Source: Desulfobacter sp. (lineage in GTDB: Bacteria > Desulfobacterota > Desulfobacteria > Desulfobacterales > Desulfobacteraceae). From it: 64,000 nt of DNA. The notes beneath the pieces were generated by a model, which was given only the letters and a program-made list of their open reading frames with translations, had not been told where the DNA came from and searched no databases. Numbering within the stretch: the first letter of the stretch is position 1; each line of letters starts with the position of its first letter. This document shows positions 33,975 through 41,628 of this stretch, in pieces. The stretch lies in assembly GCA_028768525.1 (NCBI GenBank), contig CP054837.1, positions 2,451,001 through 2,515,000 on the forward strand, in the 5' to 3' direction. A program made the position numbers and the translations under genes.

Positions 33975-34007
33975 CCTGCCGGGCATCCACAGCCCGGCAG
34001 GTTTTAC
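33975..34007 (+). terminator. Terminator of the pyrDKE operon
   Basis: CCTGCCGGGC and GCCCGGCAGG form a perfect 10-bp stem with a 7-base loop, followed by TTTTACCC, 20 bases after the pyrE stop. Confidence 0.92.
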
Positions 34008-34157
34008 CCTACCTCTTTTTAAACAACTTCTTTTCCTATCGCAGTTTAAGAATTTTCCTTATTGCCACACCATCCGGCCTGTACTATAACTGCGGGAACA
34101 ACAGCGGCAGGCCATGGAAGAAATCGGCAGCCCATATATGACGGGTTGCCCCACGCG

Positions 34158-34934
34158 TCACCCCCCCACCAATTTATTGGAATAGAAGATTCTTCCTTTC
34201 CTGCCGAAACCCGGTTCGGGTTTTACAAAATCGTAATATAATATTGATTCCGCATCCAGGGGGGCTTGGGTTTCAATAACGCCATCCGGATTAACCACGC
34301 AGGTTGGTGCAGTCTGATAAAATGTCGTGCCGTTTACTGAAATAACAGTCACAGCGTTTTCGATGGCCCTTGTGATCAAGTGGGACTTCATAACGGCCAA
34401 TCGGTTTGTATTTTGTTTTTTGCTCACCTCGCAAAAGCTGATGGCCGCGATATCAACCTTATGGGCATACAATTCACGGAAATACTCCGGAAATCGAATC
34501 TCAAAGCAAAGGCGGAATCCGATTCGAATCCCGTCGATTTCAATGATGCCCTTTTGATTTTCTCCGGGCATATAATTTTCAAGGTCCCACCCCCACAACG
34601 CCCGCTTGTCATAATAGGTATACGAGCCATCCGGTGTGATCAGCATTATTGAATTGAACAGGGCGCCATTGTCCTTCCGGATCAATCCCAATGCAATGAA
34701 GATATTATGCCGGGCGGCAAGTTCAATGATTTCAGCAATTAGTTTTTGTTGTGCTTTAAAATCAATGCGGTCCACAGACGGGATTTCAATTGGCGGATAT
34801 CCGCAAAGAGCGGCTTCCTGGGTGATCAGCAGTCTGGAATCCCGGGCGGCTGCTTCGATTATGGCATTTTTGATTTTTTGAAAATTGTCAAAAAGATTAG
34901 GCGAGATACTAAATTGTAATGCTGCGATTTTCAT
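34158..34934 (-). CDS. Carbon-nitrogen hydrolase (nitrilase superfamily)
   Basis: A 258-residue soluble amidase/nitrilase-fold protein. The Glu-Lys-Cys catalytic set is complete: Glu in LLITQEAALCGYP at about 40, Lys in YTYYDKRALWGW at about 110, and Cys in IGFRLCFEIRFPEYFREL at about 143. It should hydrolyse or transfer an amide or nitrile; the substrate group cannot be told. It is more AT-rich than its neighbours and stands alone between the pyr operon and fdhD, possibly a recent arrival. The start ATG at 34934 has no strong ribosome site. Confidence 0.85.
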   Translation of the reverse strand: MKIAALQFSISPNLFDNFQKIKNAIIEAAARDSRLLITQEAALCGYPPIEIPSVDRIDFKAQQKLIAEIIELAARHNIFIALGLIRKDNGALFNSIMLITPDGSYTYYDKRALWGWDLENYMPGENQKGIIEIDGIRIGFRLCFEIRFPEYFRELYAHKVDIAAISFCEVSKKQNTNRLAVMKSHLITRAIENAVTVISVNGTTFYQTAPTCVVNPDGVIETQAPLDAESILYYDFVKPEPGFGRKGRIFYSNKLVGG

Positions 34935-35260
34935 TTATCCCCGGAACGTTGTACGCGTAAATTTTATAATCTACGTGGAATTGATTTATGGTATCCGAAT
35001 AAAATAATTGCATCAGTTTTTCTCTTATAGATTCCTGTGAATCTTTTTTTGACGGAATGTCGGGGGCCATGCTTATCCGTCTGAACATTGCTTTGCAGCG
35101 CCCCGCTTTTGCTCAACACCGGTGTACCGCTGTTTGTGATTCATTGAAAATCAGCCTATAGAATGTTAAAGTATTCACTACCATAAAGACGACTTTTGTC
35201 AAGGACCTAGAGAGAATGCTTAAGCTGCGCTGGCGCAGGACACCAGATTAAGGAAAAACA
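34935..35260. other. 326-bp gap between nitrilase-like gene and fdhD
   Basis: AT-rich on the left. It holds the divergent control regions of both genes, including the fdhD promoter at 35144-35172, and AAGGA just before the GTG start of fdhD. No small gene or RNA structure could be supported. Confidence 0.5.
35144..35172 (+). promoter_or_regulatory. Sigma-70 promoter of fdhD
   Basis: TTGAAA (35144-35149), a 17-base spacer and TAAAGT (35167-35172), 89 bases before the start codon. Confidence 0.6.
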
Positions 35261-36061
35261 GTGGACACCGACACCCCCTTTGGAGAAAAAATCCCCAGGC
35301 CCATCACCCGATACAGGGAGGGCGCATTCAGTAAAGAAGACGGTTTTGTAGCGACGGAGGTTCCGGTGACCTTTATGGTCAACGGATTTGAAGCCGCCAC
35401 CCTCATGTGCAGTCCGTCCCATTTAAAGGAATTCACCTACGGCTTTCTATTTACCTCCGGCATGATCCAGTCGGCCGACGAGGTTGAGGAATGGGACTGC
35501 GATGAAAAAAAATGGCGGGTGGATGTCCGGGTGAAGAATTTTGCCGATCCCGAGCTTTTGGGAAAACGCGTGTATACATCGGGATGCGGGAAAGGGGTGA
35601 TGTACACCTCGGTGACGGAACTTGCATCACGCAGGCCCATTGAAATAGAGGCCCAAGCCAGTGTCCAGCTCATTACCAATGCCATGGGATGGCTGGCAAA
35701 ATGCTCCGGCCTCCATAAAAGAACCGGCGGGGTCCATTCGGCCGCCGTGTGTATCAACAACGAAATGCCCCAGTTCCACATCGACGATATCGGACGGCAC
35801 AATGCTGTGGACAAGGTCATCGGCGCCCTGCTGATGGAGGACCGGGGAAATGAGGACCTCATCCTATTGTGCACCGGCAGAATATCCTCTGAGATCCTCC
35901 ACAAGGCCAGGCGGATGGCCATCCCGGTGCTGGCATCCCGGGGGGCCCCCACCCACCAGAGCGTACTGCTGGCCGACGAGATGGGCATGACCATTGTAGG
36001 GTTTGTCCGGCCGTCAAATTGCGCCGTATTTACCCATCCGGAAAGGATTACCGCCCCGTAA
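35261..36061 (+). CDS. fdhD: Formate dehydrogenase accessory sulfurtransferase FdhD
   Basis: A 266-residue protein required to put the sulfido ligand on the molybdenum/tungsten of formate dehydrogenases; FdhD takes sulfur from IscS and hands it to the bis-MGD cofactor. Family blocks: EVPVTFMVNG at about 33, HLKEFTYGFLFTSGMI at about 54-69, YTSGCGKGVMY at about 108, TGGVHSAAVC at about 160-170, IDDIGRHNAVDKVIGA at about 178-193, and PVLASRGAPTHQSVLLA. The loop has one cysteine (GCGKG) where E. coli FdhD has a CxxC pair. The start is GTG at 35261 with AAGGA six bases ahead. No fdh gene is beside it, so its client is elsewhere. Confidence 0.94.
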   Translation: MDTDTPFGEKIPRPITRYREGAFSKEDGFVATEVPVTFMVNGFEAATLMCSPSHLKEFTYGFLFTSGMIQSADEVEEWDCDEKKWRVDVRVKNFADPELLGKRVYTSGCGKGVMYTSVTELASRRPIEIEAQASVQLITNAMGWLAKCSGLHKRTGGVHSAAVCINNEMPQFHIDDIGRHNAVDKVIGALLMEDRGNEDLILLCTGRISSEILHKARRMAIPVLASRGAPTHQSVLLADEMGMTIVGFVRPSNCAVFTHPERITAP

Positions 36062-36143
36062 ACCAAACAAGGGGGGAATATCCGCCCCGGGTATCCTGAT
36101 TTACATTGCCGTGGTCATGATCCTGATGGCATTTTTTACGGGA

Positions 36144-37796
36144 TTACGGCACCGGCCTGAGCAGCCGTGTATTTTCCGTAAACTGGGGGTAATCCGAAAG
36201 CGACGAACGGAGGGGATGGCCGTAGTCCACATAATTCCGCCGCACCGTCAACCGATTGATATCAAAAAGGGGATAGACCACGGCATCGCTGAGAATCTTG
36301 ATCTGTGCCTGCTGCCAGAGCACGATCTGCTGCCTGGGATCCGTCAGGCCCAAAACATCATCCAGCAGCCTGTCAATCCCGGTATAATGGGAAAAGTTCG
36401 TATGGGGTCTCTTCCCTGTTTTCACGATGGCTTCGGAATGGAAGAACCCTCGGAGATAATTATCGGCATTGTGGCGAAATGTAAAATAAAGGACAATGGC
36501 ATTCCGGTTGTCCCGAATCATCTTATGGTATTGGGAATGTGGCACAACAGCCAGCTTCAGGTTTACATTGATCCGGGCCAGCTGTTCTTTTAACACCCTG
36601 TAACTCTCCCGGTAGAGCCGCTTTTCGGAAACCGCCGTATCCAGATCAAATCCATTGGGATACCCGGCCTTGTCCAGCATTTTCCGGGCAGCCCCTATAT
36701 CGCAGACCGGTGCCAGCCCCAGTTCTTCCACCCTCTCATTGGTCATGCCGCCGGGCAAAAACATGGGGGACATGGGCGAATAAACCGGGGAGACCAGCCG
36801 TTTGGAAGAGGCCGCCAGAAAAGCCCGTCGGTCCATGGCCGAAATCAGGGCCTTGCGCACCCGGATATCACCCAGCGGCGTCATGGATGTATTAAAATGG
36901 AACATGCCGGTGAATCCGGGGCCAAACACATCCACCAGCGTATCAGGTTCTTTTTCCATCTTTTCCAGCCACCCCGGGGTGCCGACGCCGTAAATCACGT
37001 CCATCTCACCGGAACGGAATGCAGCCTCACGCTTTTCGTTGTCCGGCATAAAATGGATTTCAACCCCGTCCAGTTTGGGCCGCCCCCTGAAATACTGCGC
37101 ATTGGCCAGCAGGGTAATCTTTTCTCCGGGAACATGGGAAGAAAAGCGGAAGGGACCTGTGCCTACGGGGTGTTTAAGGAAATTCTCGTACCCCCCTTTT
37201 TCAATGGCCTGTTTGCTCAATATATAGCCGCCCCGCCAATTGGCCAGGCTGGACAGAAAAAACAGCGGGGAAACGGATTTATCCAGGGAGATTTCCAGGG
37301 TGTGGGAATTGACCACCCGGAAATCCATATTCCTGAATTCCCCTGAAAACACACTGGTTTTCGGGTTTGCCGCCTTTTTAAGAGAAAAGGCCACATCCTC
37401 TGCGGTCAATTCATGGGCAGGGCAATAGGGACTGGGATGAAAAAAAACTTTATGCCTGAGGTGGACGGTCCAAATCTGCCGGCCCCGAAGGATTTTAAAC
37501 CGGGGCATGGCCGCAGCCAGGTCAGGCTCCATGGTTCTGGCATCTCCGGGCAGATACCGCCACAGGGCATTAAAAACCAAATCCGCATAGGTATGGTTCT
37601 GGGATCCCTTGCCGAAATCCGGGTCAAAACTGCCGAGTTTGGAAGAATGGAGTGCATATCGAAGGATGTTTCCCCGGGGTCCGCGGCCTGGACCTCTGCC
37701 GGAATCTGCGGAAACAGGCACAAGGGAGGCCATCAGTATCGCCAGTGACGCCAATCCCATTAAACAAACCCTCTTTCCCTTCATGGATGCCGGCAA
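36144..37796 (-). CDS. Extracellular solute-binding protein, family 5 (peptide/nickel type)
   Basis: A 550-residue lipid-free binding protein with a signal peptide at about 1-30 (MASLVPVSADS at the cleavage region). The family 5 pattern is clear: LRYALHSSKLGSFDP, DLVFNALWRYLP, WTVHLRHKVFFHPSPYCPAH, AEDVAFSLKKA at about 125-135, HPVGTGPFRF at about 212 and RVRKALISAMDR at about 310. Relatives bind peptides, nickel, opines or sugars. No permease or ATPase genes adjoin, so it is an orphan. The start is probably the TTG at 37796 with a run of Gs ahead; an ATG four codons in is the alternative. It is convergent with fdhD. Confidence 0.88.
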   Translation of the reverse strand: MPASMKGKRVCLMGLASLAILMASLVPVSADSGRGPGRGPRGNILRYALHSSKLGSFDPDFGKGSQNHTYADLVFNALWRYLPGDARTMEPDLAAAMPRFKILRGRQIWTVHLRHKVFFHPSPYCPAHELTAEDVAFSLKKAANPKTSVFSGEFRNMDFRVVNSHTLEISLDKSVSPLFFLSSLANWRGGYILSKQAIEKGGYENFLKHPVGTGPFRFSSHVPGEKITLLANAQYFRGRPKLDGVEIHFMPDNEKREAAFRSGEMDVIYGVGTPGWLEKMEKEPDTLVDVFGPGFTGMFHFNTSMTPLGDIRVRKALISAMDRRAFLAASSKRLVSPVYSPMSPMFLPGGMTNERVEELGLAPVCDIGAARKMLDKAGYPNGFDLDTAVSEKRLYRESYRVLKEQLARINVNLKLAVVPHSQYHKMIRDNRNAIVLYFTFRHNADNYLRGFFHSEAIVKTGKRPHTNFSHYTGIDRLLDDVLGLTDPRQQIVLWQQAQIKILSDAVVYPLFDINRLTVRRNYVDYGHPLRSSLSDYPQFTENTRLLRPVP

Positions 37797-37913
37797 TGTC
37801 CCCCCTTCCCTGATCTTTTGATCACAAACTTAAAGAATATCCCCATAAAAAGCAAATGATTTGCCCCTGCACAGAACAAAAACCAAAAAATTCAATCCAT
37901 TGCCGATTTGAAT

Positions 37914-37942
37914 TTGACCCGGCCCCGGTCTTCGGTCATACT
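37914..37942 (+). promoter_or_regulatory. Sigma-70-type promoter of the metF-like gene
   Basis: TTGACC (37914-37919), a 17-base spacer and CATACT (37937-37942), 31 bases before the start codon. Confidence 0.6.
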
Positions 37943-37973
37943 GGATAAAAATTAAATAATTTGGGAGGATCCC

Positions 37974-38792
37974 ATGTCTTTTATCCTGTCCGATCCCGGC
38001 GAATTTAAAATAACCATCGAAGTCGTGCCCCCCGCCGGCCATGACATAAAGCCTCTCTTGGAAAAAATACAGCCGGTGGCCCGCCTTAATTTCCATGGAT
38101 TCAGCGTGGCATCCAACCCGGTGGCCCGGCCCAGAATGTCGGCAATGGCATTTTCACACCTCCTCCGGAAGGAAACCGGAAAGCCGGCCATCCTCCATTT
38201 CACGGTCAGGGACCACAACCGGCTGGGGCTCCAGGCGGAACTCTGGGGTGCCCGGGCCCTTGGGATCGACACCATCATCGCCGTGACCGGAGACCCGTCG
38301 GGGAAAAAAAGGGCCCACCCGGCAGCGGGGGTTAACGATCTCTCCGTTTTTGAAATGATTGCCCTGGGACGGGCCTCCGGGGTATGCACCGGTGCCGTGC
38401 TGGACTGGCGGCCGGAGGTGAACGGGATGGATCACGAATGCCGCCGCATTGAAAAAAAAGTGGCCGCCGGCGCCCGGTTCATCGTTACCCAGCCGGTATA
38501 CGACGAGGATACGGCCCTTGAACTGAAAAAGGGGCTGGCCCATATCCGGGTCCCCGTCATCATGGGCATCCTGCCGCTGATTTCGATTAAACATGCGGTT
38601 TTCCTCCACGAAAAAGTGGACGGTATCGCCGTTCCGTCGTCCCTGCGGCAACAAATGACCCAGGGGGATTCCCCCATGGAAACGGGCATCCAGAACAGCC
38701 GCCAGATGCTGGATCTGGCCCGCCGGCATTTCGCCGGAGCCTGCGTCATGCCGCCCTTTGACCGGTTTGACATTCTAAATCAAATCCTTTAA
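37974..38792 (+). CDS. Methylenetetrahydrofolate reductase-like protein (MetF family)
   Basis: A 272-residue TIM-barrel flavoprotein. Family features are FKITIEVVPPAGHD at about 10-23 (with the catalytic Glu), LHFTVRDHNRLGLQAEL at about 75-91 with the RD(x)N motif, IIAVTGDPSGKKRAHPAAGV at about 104-123, and FIVTQPVYD near 172. It reduces methylene-THF to methyl-THF in methionine synthesis or, in the Wood-Ljungdahl route, for acetyl-CoA formation. It is slightly shorter than E. coli MetF, and no MetV or Rnf-type partner adjoins. The C-terminal catalytic extension of some bifunctional forms is missing. GGGAGG precedes the ATG. Related proteins with another role (cofactor-free 'MetF-like') cannot be ruled out. 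Confidence 0.85.
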   Translation: MSFILSDPGEFKITIEVVPPAGHDIKPLLEKIQPVARLNFHGFSVASNPVARPRMSAMAFSHLLRKETGKPAILHFTVRDHNRLGLQAELWGARALGIDTIIAVTGDPSGKKRAHPAAGVNDLSVFEMIALGRASGVCTGAVLDWRPEVNGMDHECRRIEKKVAAGARFIVTQPVYDEDTALELKKGLAHIRVPVIMGILPLISIKHAVFLHEKVDGIAVPSSLRQQMTQGDSPMETGIQNSRQMLDLARRHFAGACVMPPFDRFDILNQIL

Positions 38793-38853
38793 ATTTAGTT
38801 TAAAGCCATCCCATATAGAATTAAATTTTAAACTGTATTCAAAGGTGTAATCG

Positions 38854-39768
38854 GTGTCTGATTTTTTGAGTGTCAGGGAGTCGCAGATTAAATTTTTCAA
38901 CAGCCTCCCCTTCTACTATAAATCAAAAGACGGAGAATTTGTGCTGTATAAAAAGGCCGGGGAAATCCTGTCACCGGATCGGGCCGACCAGGGCCGCCAT
39001 CCCCAGCTGTATATCCAAAAAAAACATAAATCCGAAGCCATAAAGGAACTGACCCAGGGCCTGAATATGGAATTTGAAAAGCAGCTTGCCAGCGGCGGGC
39101 TGGTCGGCATCAAAAATGCGCTTGGAAATATTGTCAAAGAGGCCCTGGCACCGGGACAGGGAGAAATGATGACCCGCCTGCCCGAAACCATTGATATCCT
39201 GTTTAAAAACATGGACCGGGACCACACCACAATGAGCTATCTTGCCAAGGTTGCGGGCTCTTCGGAACTCATGGTGGAACATACGGTCAATGTCACGGCC
39301 CTGACCCTCCAATATTGTTTTTTCCTGAAAATGTCGGAAGGCGAGGCACGGAACCTGGCCCTGTGTGCCCTGCTCCACGATGTGGGGGTATCCACTTTGG
39401 AGACCGAAATCATCGAATGCGAGGACCGCCTGAGCGCCACGGAATTTAAAAGATACAAACTGCACCCGGAAGCCGGCCATGATATGATCATCATGAATAC
39501 GGATTTTGACATCGCCGTTGCCAATACAGCCCTGGAACACCACGAACGGCTGGACAAAACCGGATACCCCAACGGCACGGATCTCATCTGCCGGGAAAGT
39601 CAGATCATCGGCTTCATTGACAGCTATGAAGCCCTGACCTACAGAAACAAGTCCTTCCGCAAGGCAAAAAAACCCTTTGATACCCTGAAACTGATCAAAA
39701 AAGAGGTGATGGAAGGAAAATTTTCCCTGGACGTTTTTAAGACATTTACATCCTGCCTGATCCGGTAA
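38854..39768 (+). CDS. HD-GYP-type phosphohydrolase with N-terminal extension
   Basis: A 304-residue protein. The first ~110 residues resemble an unnamed N-terminal domain (FNSLPFYYKSKDGEFVLYKK). An HD-GYP domain follows at about 125-300, with LLHDVGVSTLETEII (HD pair), HPEAGHDMI, LEHHERLDKTGYPNG (HHE and GYP), and FIDSYEALTYRNKSFR. The catalytic residues look intact, so c-di-GMP or cGAMP hydrolysis is likely. The start is GTG at 38854, with AAAGGTG shortly before it. Its 3' end overlaps that of the convergent CheY-like gene by 23 bases. Such antisense 3' overlap could affect expression of both, but this is inference. Confidence 0.88.
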   Translation: MSDFLSVRESQIKFFNSLPFYYKSKDGEFVLYKKAGEILSPDRADQGRHPQLYIQKKHKSEAIKELTQGLNMEFEKQLASGGLVGIKNALGNIVKEALAPGQGEMMTRLPETIDILFKNMDRDHTTMSYLAKVAGSSELMVEHTVNVTALTLQYCFFLKMSEGEARNLALCALLHDVGVSTLETEIIECEDRLSATEFKRYKLHPEAGHDMIIMNTDFDIAVANTALEHHERLDKTGYPNGTDLICRESQIIGFIDSYEALTYRNKSFRKAKKPFDTLKLIKKEVMEGKFSLDVFKTFTSCLIR

Positions 39769-40144
39769 GCACCCTCTGGATTTCCTTGATAAAAGGGGCT
39801 TCGGAGACAGGTTTGACAATATAGGAATCCGCCCCCGTCTCCAGGGCCAGGTTCATGGTTTTCTGGTTTGCCTCCACCGTGAGGATGACAAAAGGGATCG
39901 CCCTGAACTCCTGGTCCCCGTTCAGGGTCTCCAGCAGTTCCATGCCGTTCATCACCGGCATGTTCAAATCCGAAATAATCAGGTCCAGCGCCTGAAAACG
40001 GATCAGTTCCAATGCGGCCTGGCCGTTTCCTGCCTCCGCAATCCTGGTAACCCCGTTCCGTTCCAGAAAACCCCGTATGATCCGGCGCATGGAGATGCTG
40101 TCATCCACAACAAGTACACGGAGTTTGTTAGGTAAAACGCTCAT
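39746..40144 (-). CDS. Single-domain response regulator (CheY-like)
   Basis: A 132-residue receiver domain only. It has the DD pair (LVVDDSISMRRIIRGFL), the phospho-Asp in LDLIISDLNMPVMNGMELL at about 55-73, Thr in FVILTVEA and Lys in YIVKPVSEAPF. These features match chemotaxis-type or TaxA-like regulators that act by protein contact. The start overlaps the NUDIX stop by 4 bases (ATGA), with AAAGGTGG ahead, so the two are one unit. Its 3' end overlaps the convergent HD-GYP gene by 23 bases. Confidence 0.9.
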   Translation of the reverse strand: MSVLPNKLRVLVVDDSISMRRIIRGFLERNGVTRIAEAGNGQAALELIRFQALDLIISDLNMPVMNGMELLETLNGDQEFRAIPFVILTVEANQKTMNLALETGADSYIVKPVSEAPFIKEIQRVLTGSGRM

Positions 40145-40722
40145 GAAGCCACCTTTTCCCGTTGAAATACCAAATCTTTCACCCGGAAGAGATATCCGGC
40201 CCCCTCGGGTTTTGCCGCACTGCCGGCAGCCCGGTCTTTGAAAAAATCCACCAGGGTCCTGTTGATCACCTCAAAGGCAATCTCATCCCAGGGAATTTCA
40301 TCTTCCGAGAAAAGACGGACCTCCGTACTTTCCGGCGTGGGGCCGAAGTCATTGGAAAGCAGTTCAGCCCTGAACATCATATATATCTGGTCCACAAACA
40401 AAATGTTGAACATCCGGTATGGCCCCAGGAGCGCCACACGGGCCCGGGTTTCTTCCAGTGTTTCCCTGACGGCTCCGTCCTGGACCGATTCCCCGTTTTC
40501 CAGATAGCCTGCCGGCAGGGTCCATTTCCCCTTTCTGGGCTCAATGTTCCGCCGGCACATGAGGATTTTCTCACCGGAAACAGGAATGGTGCCCACCACG
40601 AGTTTCGGATTTTCATAGTGGACATGGCCGCACCGGCTGCAGACATCCCGAATATGGTCATCATCTTCGGGGATTCTCTGGGTCATGGGGCCGCCGCACT
40701 GGCTGCAATAATGTATTGGCAT
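40141..40722 (-). CDS. NUDIX hydrolase with N-terminal zinc ribbon
   Basis: A 193-residue enzyme. The zinc ribbon YCSQCGG .. VCSRCGHVHYENP at about 6-43 is followed by a NUDIX domain with the box GYLENGESVQDGAVRETLEE at about 92-111. The box GX5EX7REUXEE is intact, although the last Gly is replaced by Arg (EETRARV), as seen in several relatives. These proteins resemble NADH pyrophosphatase or ADP-ribose hydrolases with a zinc ribbon; the substrate is unknown. The start at 40722 is three bases past the stop of the broken M48 gene and uses an AGGTG in its last codons. It overlaps the CheY-like gene downstream. Confidence 0.87.
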   Translation of the reverse strand: MPIHYCSQCGGPMTQRIPEDDDHIRDVCSRCGHVHYENPKLVVGTIPVSGEKILMCRRNIEPRKGKWTLPAGYLENGESVQDGAVRETLEETRARVALLGPYRMFNILFVDQIYMMFRAELLSNDFGPTPESTEVRLFSEDEIPWDEIAFEVINRTLVDFFKDRAAGSAAKPEGAGYLFRVKDLVFQREKVAS

Positions 40723-40725
40723 GGT

Positions 40726-41140
40726 CTAAGCACCTGTTAGCATTTTTTTTAAGATATCAAACCAGGCCTCCCCCCTTCCCAGAATCCTTTGGGCCAGGGA
40801 GGGGGACGCCTGTTTTTCTCCGGCCCGGATCCGCGCCGCCCGTTTTTCAGGCCGGGGAGGCAATATATCCGGCCATGTTCTCCTGGGAGGCAATCCCCTT
40901 CCTCAGGGCAGAGGCCGCCAGGGCCACCATCATTTTCTTTTTCACATGCTTTTCAGCCACATGGCCCAGTTCATGGCCGATGACAAAGAGCAGTTCCCCA
41001 TCCCCCATCTTATCCATAAGGCCGCTGTATATCCGTACACTGCCGTCGGCCATGGCAAAAGGCGTTGACCCGGGGGGCCAGGTATACCCGGATATTGAAG
41101 AGGATGCCGATCATTATCCTCATCATTCACGCATACCGCA
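40726..41140 (-). pseudogene. Broken M48-family metalloprotease gene
   Basis: The minus strand shows three pieces of one M48 (Oma1/HtpX-like) protease in two frames. First NIRVYLAPRVNAF (about 41115-41065), then, after an extra T in TTTTGCC near 41058, MADGSVRIYSGLMDKMG followed by VIGHELGHVAEKHVKKKM, which holds the zinc motif HELGH. Then, past another frame change and a missing section near 40865, PRPEKRAARIRAGEKQ and EAWFDILKKMLTGA to a stop at 40726. The N-terminal third and the region between zinc site and C terminus are missing. No functional protein can be made. NUDIX follows directly, so the gene once headed this operon. Confidence 0.85.
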
Positions 41141-41169
41141 AATCAAAGGGGCATACAAGGGCGGCACCC

Positions 41170-41559
41170 CTATAAATCATCTTTTATTTTCTTTTCAAAC
41201 ACGTCCTGGAAAAAATTATCCGATTCAGAGAGTACATGGGTATGGACATCGGCAAATTCCTTGAGCAGCTTTCTGGCCAGGGGGGTCAGTGTGGATCCGC
41301 CGCCACCGCCACCGCCTGCGCTGCGGATGAGCAGGGGATGCCCCAGGCCCTCTTCAGTGGCCTTGATCTTTCCCCATACCGCCCGGTACCCCATCTTCAA
41401 TTCCTTGGCCGCGGCATTGATGGACCCGCACCTGTCAATGGCCGACAGAATCCTGAACCGGCCCAGCCCGAAAATCACCTGGCCGGCATCATCTTCGATC
41501 CATATCTTGGACCGTATGGTAAATGGGGTATGGCTGCTCATGTTTTTCTCTATTAGCAT
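41170..41559 (-). CDS. ModE-type N-terminal winged-helix regulator
   Basis: A 129-residue protein made only of the DNA-binding domain of ModE/LysR-type (HTH_1): FGLGRFRILSAIDRCGSINA, AKELKMGYRAVWGKIKA at about 30-66, and TPLARKLLKEFADVHTHV at about 92-109. E. coli ModE has an added TOBE molybdate-binding pair, which is absent here; single-domain versions are common in sulfate reducers and other deltaproteobacteria. The wing has an unusual run of seven Gly (SAGGGGGGGST). The gene is 70 bp downstream of the SIR2-like gene and about 30 bp upstream of the M48 remnant. Regulator of a molybdenum-linked gene is possible but unproven. Confidence 0.82.
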   Translation of the reverse strand: MLIEKNMSSHTPFTIRSKIWIEDDAGQVIFGLGRFRILSAIDRCGSINAAAKELKMGYRAVWGKIKATEEGLGHPLLIRSAGGGGGGGSTLTPLARKLLKEFADVHTHVLSESDNFFQDVFEKKIKDDL

Positions 41560-41585
41560 AAAATTCTCAAGATGTGAAATCCCAC

Positions 41586-41613
41586 TTTTCCCGGGACCGC
41601 GATTCCCGGGACC
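41586..41613 (-). terminator. Short hairpin repeat downstream of the SIR2-like gene
   Basis: GGTCCCGGGAATCGC followed by GGTCCCGGGAAAA on the minus strand. The two TCCCGGGA units are self-complementary and can form a hairpin followed by AAAAG. The layout is only partly like a terminator (no U-run), so it may instead be a regulatory repeat. Confidence 0.35.
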
Positions 41614-41628
41614 AGATGAAACACGGTT

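Noticed and set aside
36061..36180. Short plus-strand stretch reading LIYIAVVMILMAFFTGLRHR like a membrane peptide
   Set aside because: No start codon with a ribosome site, and it runs into the end of the convergent binding-protein gene. It may be chance; I could not support it as a gene.
40720..41160. A complete M48 protease gene
   Set aside because: The zinc motif is present, but the flanking pieces lie in different frames and the rest of the protein is missing.
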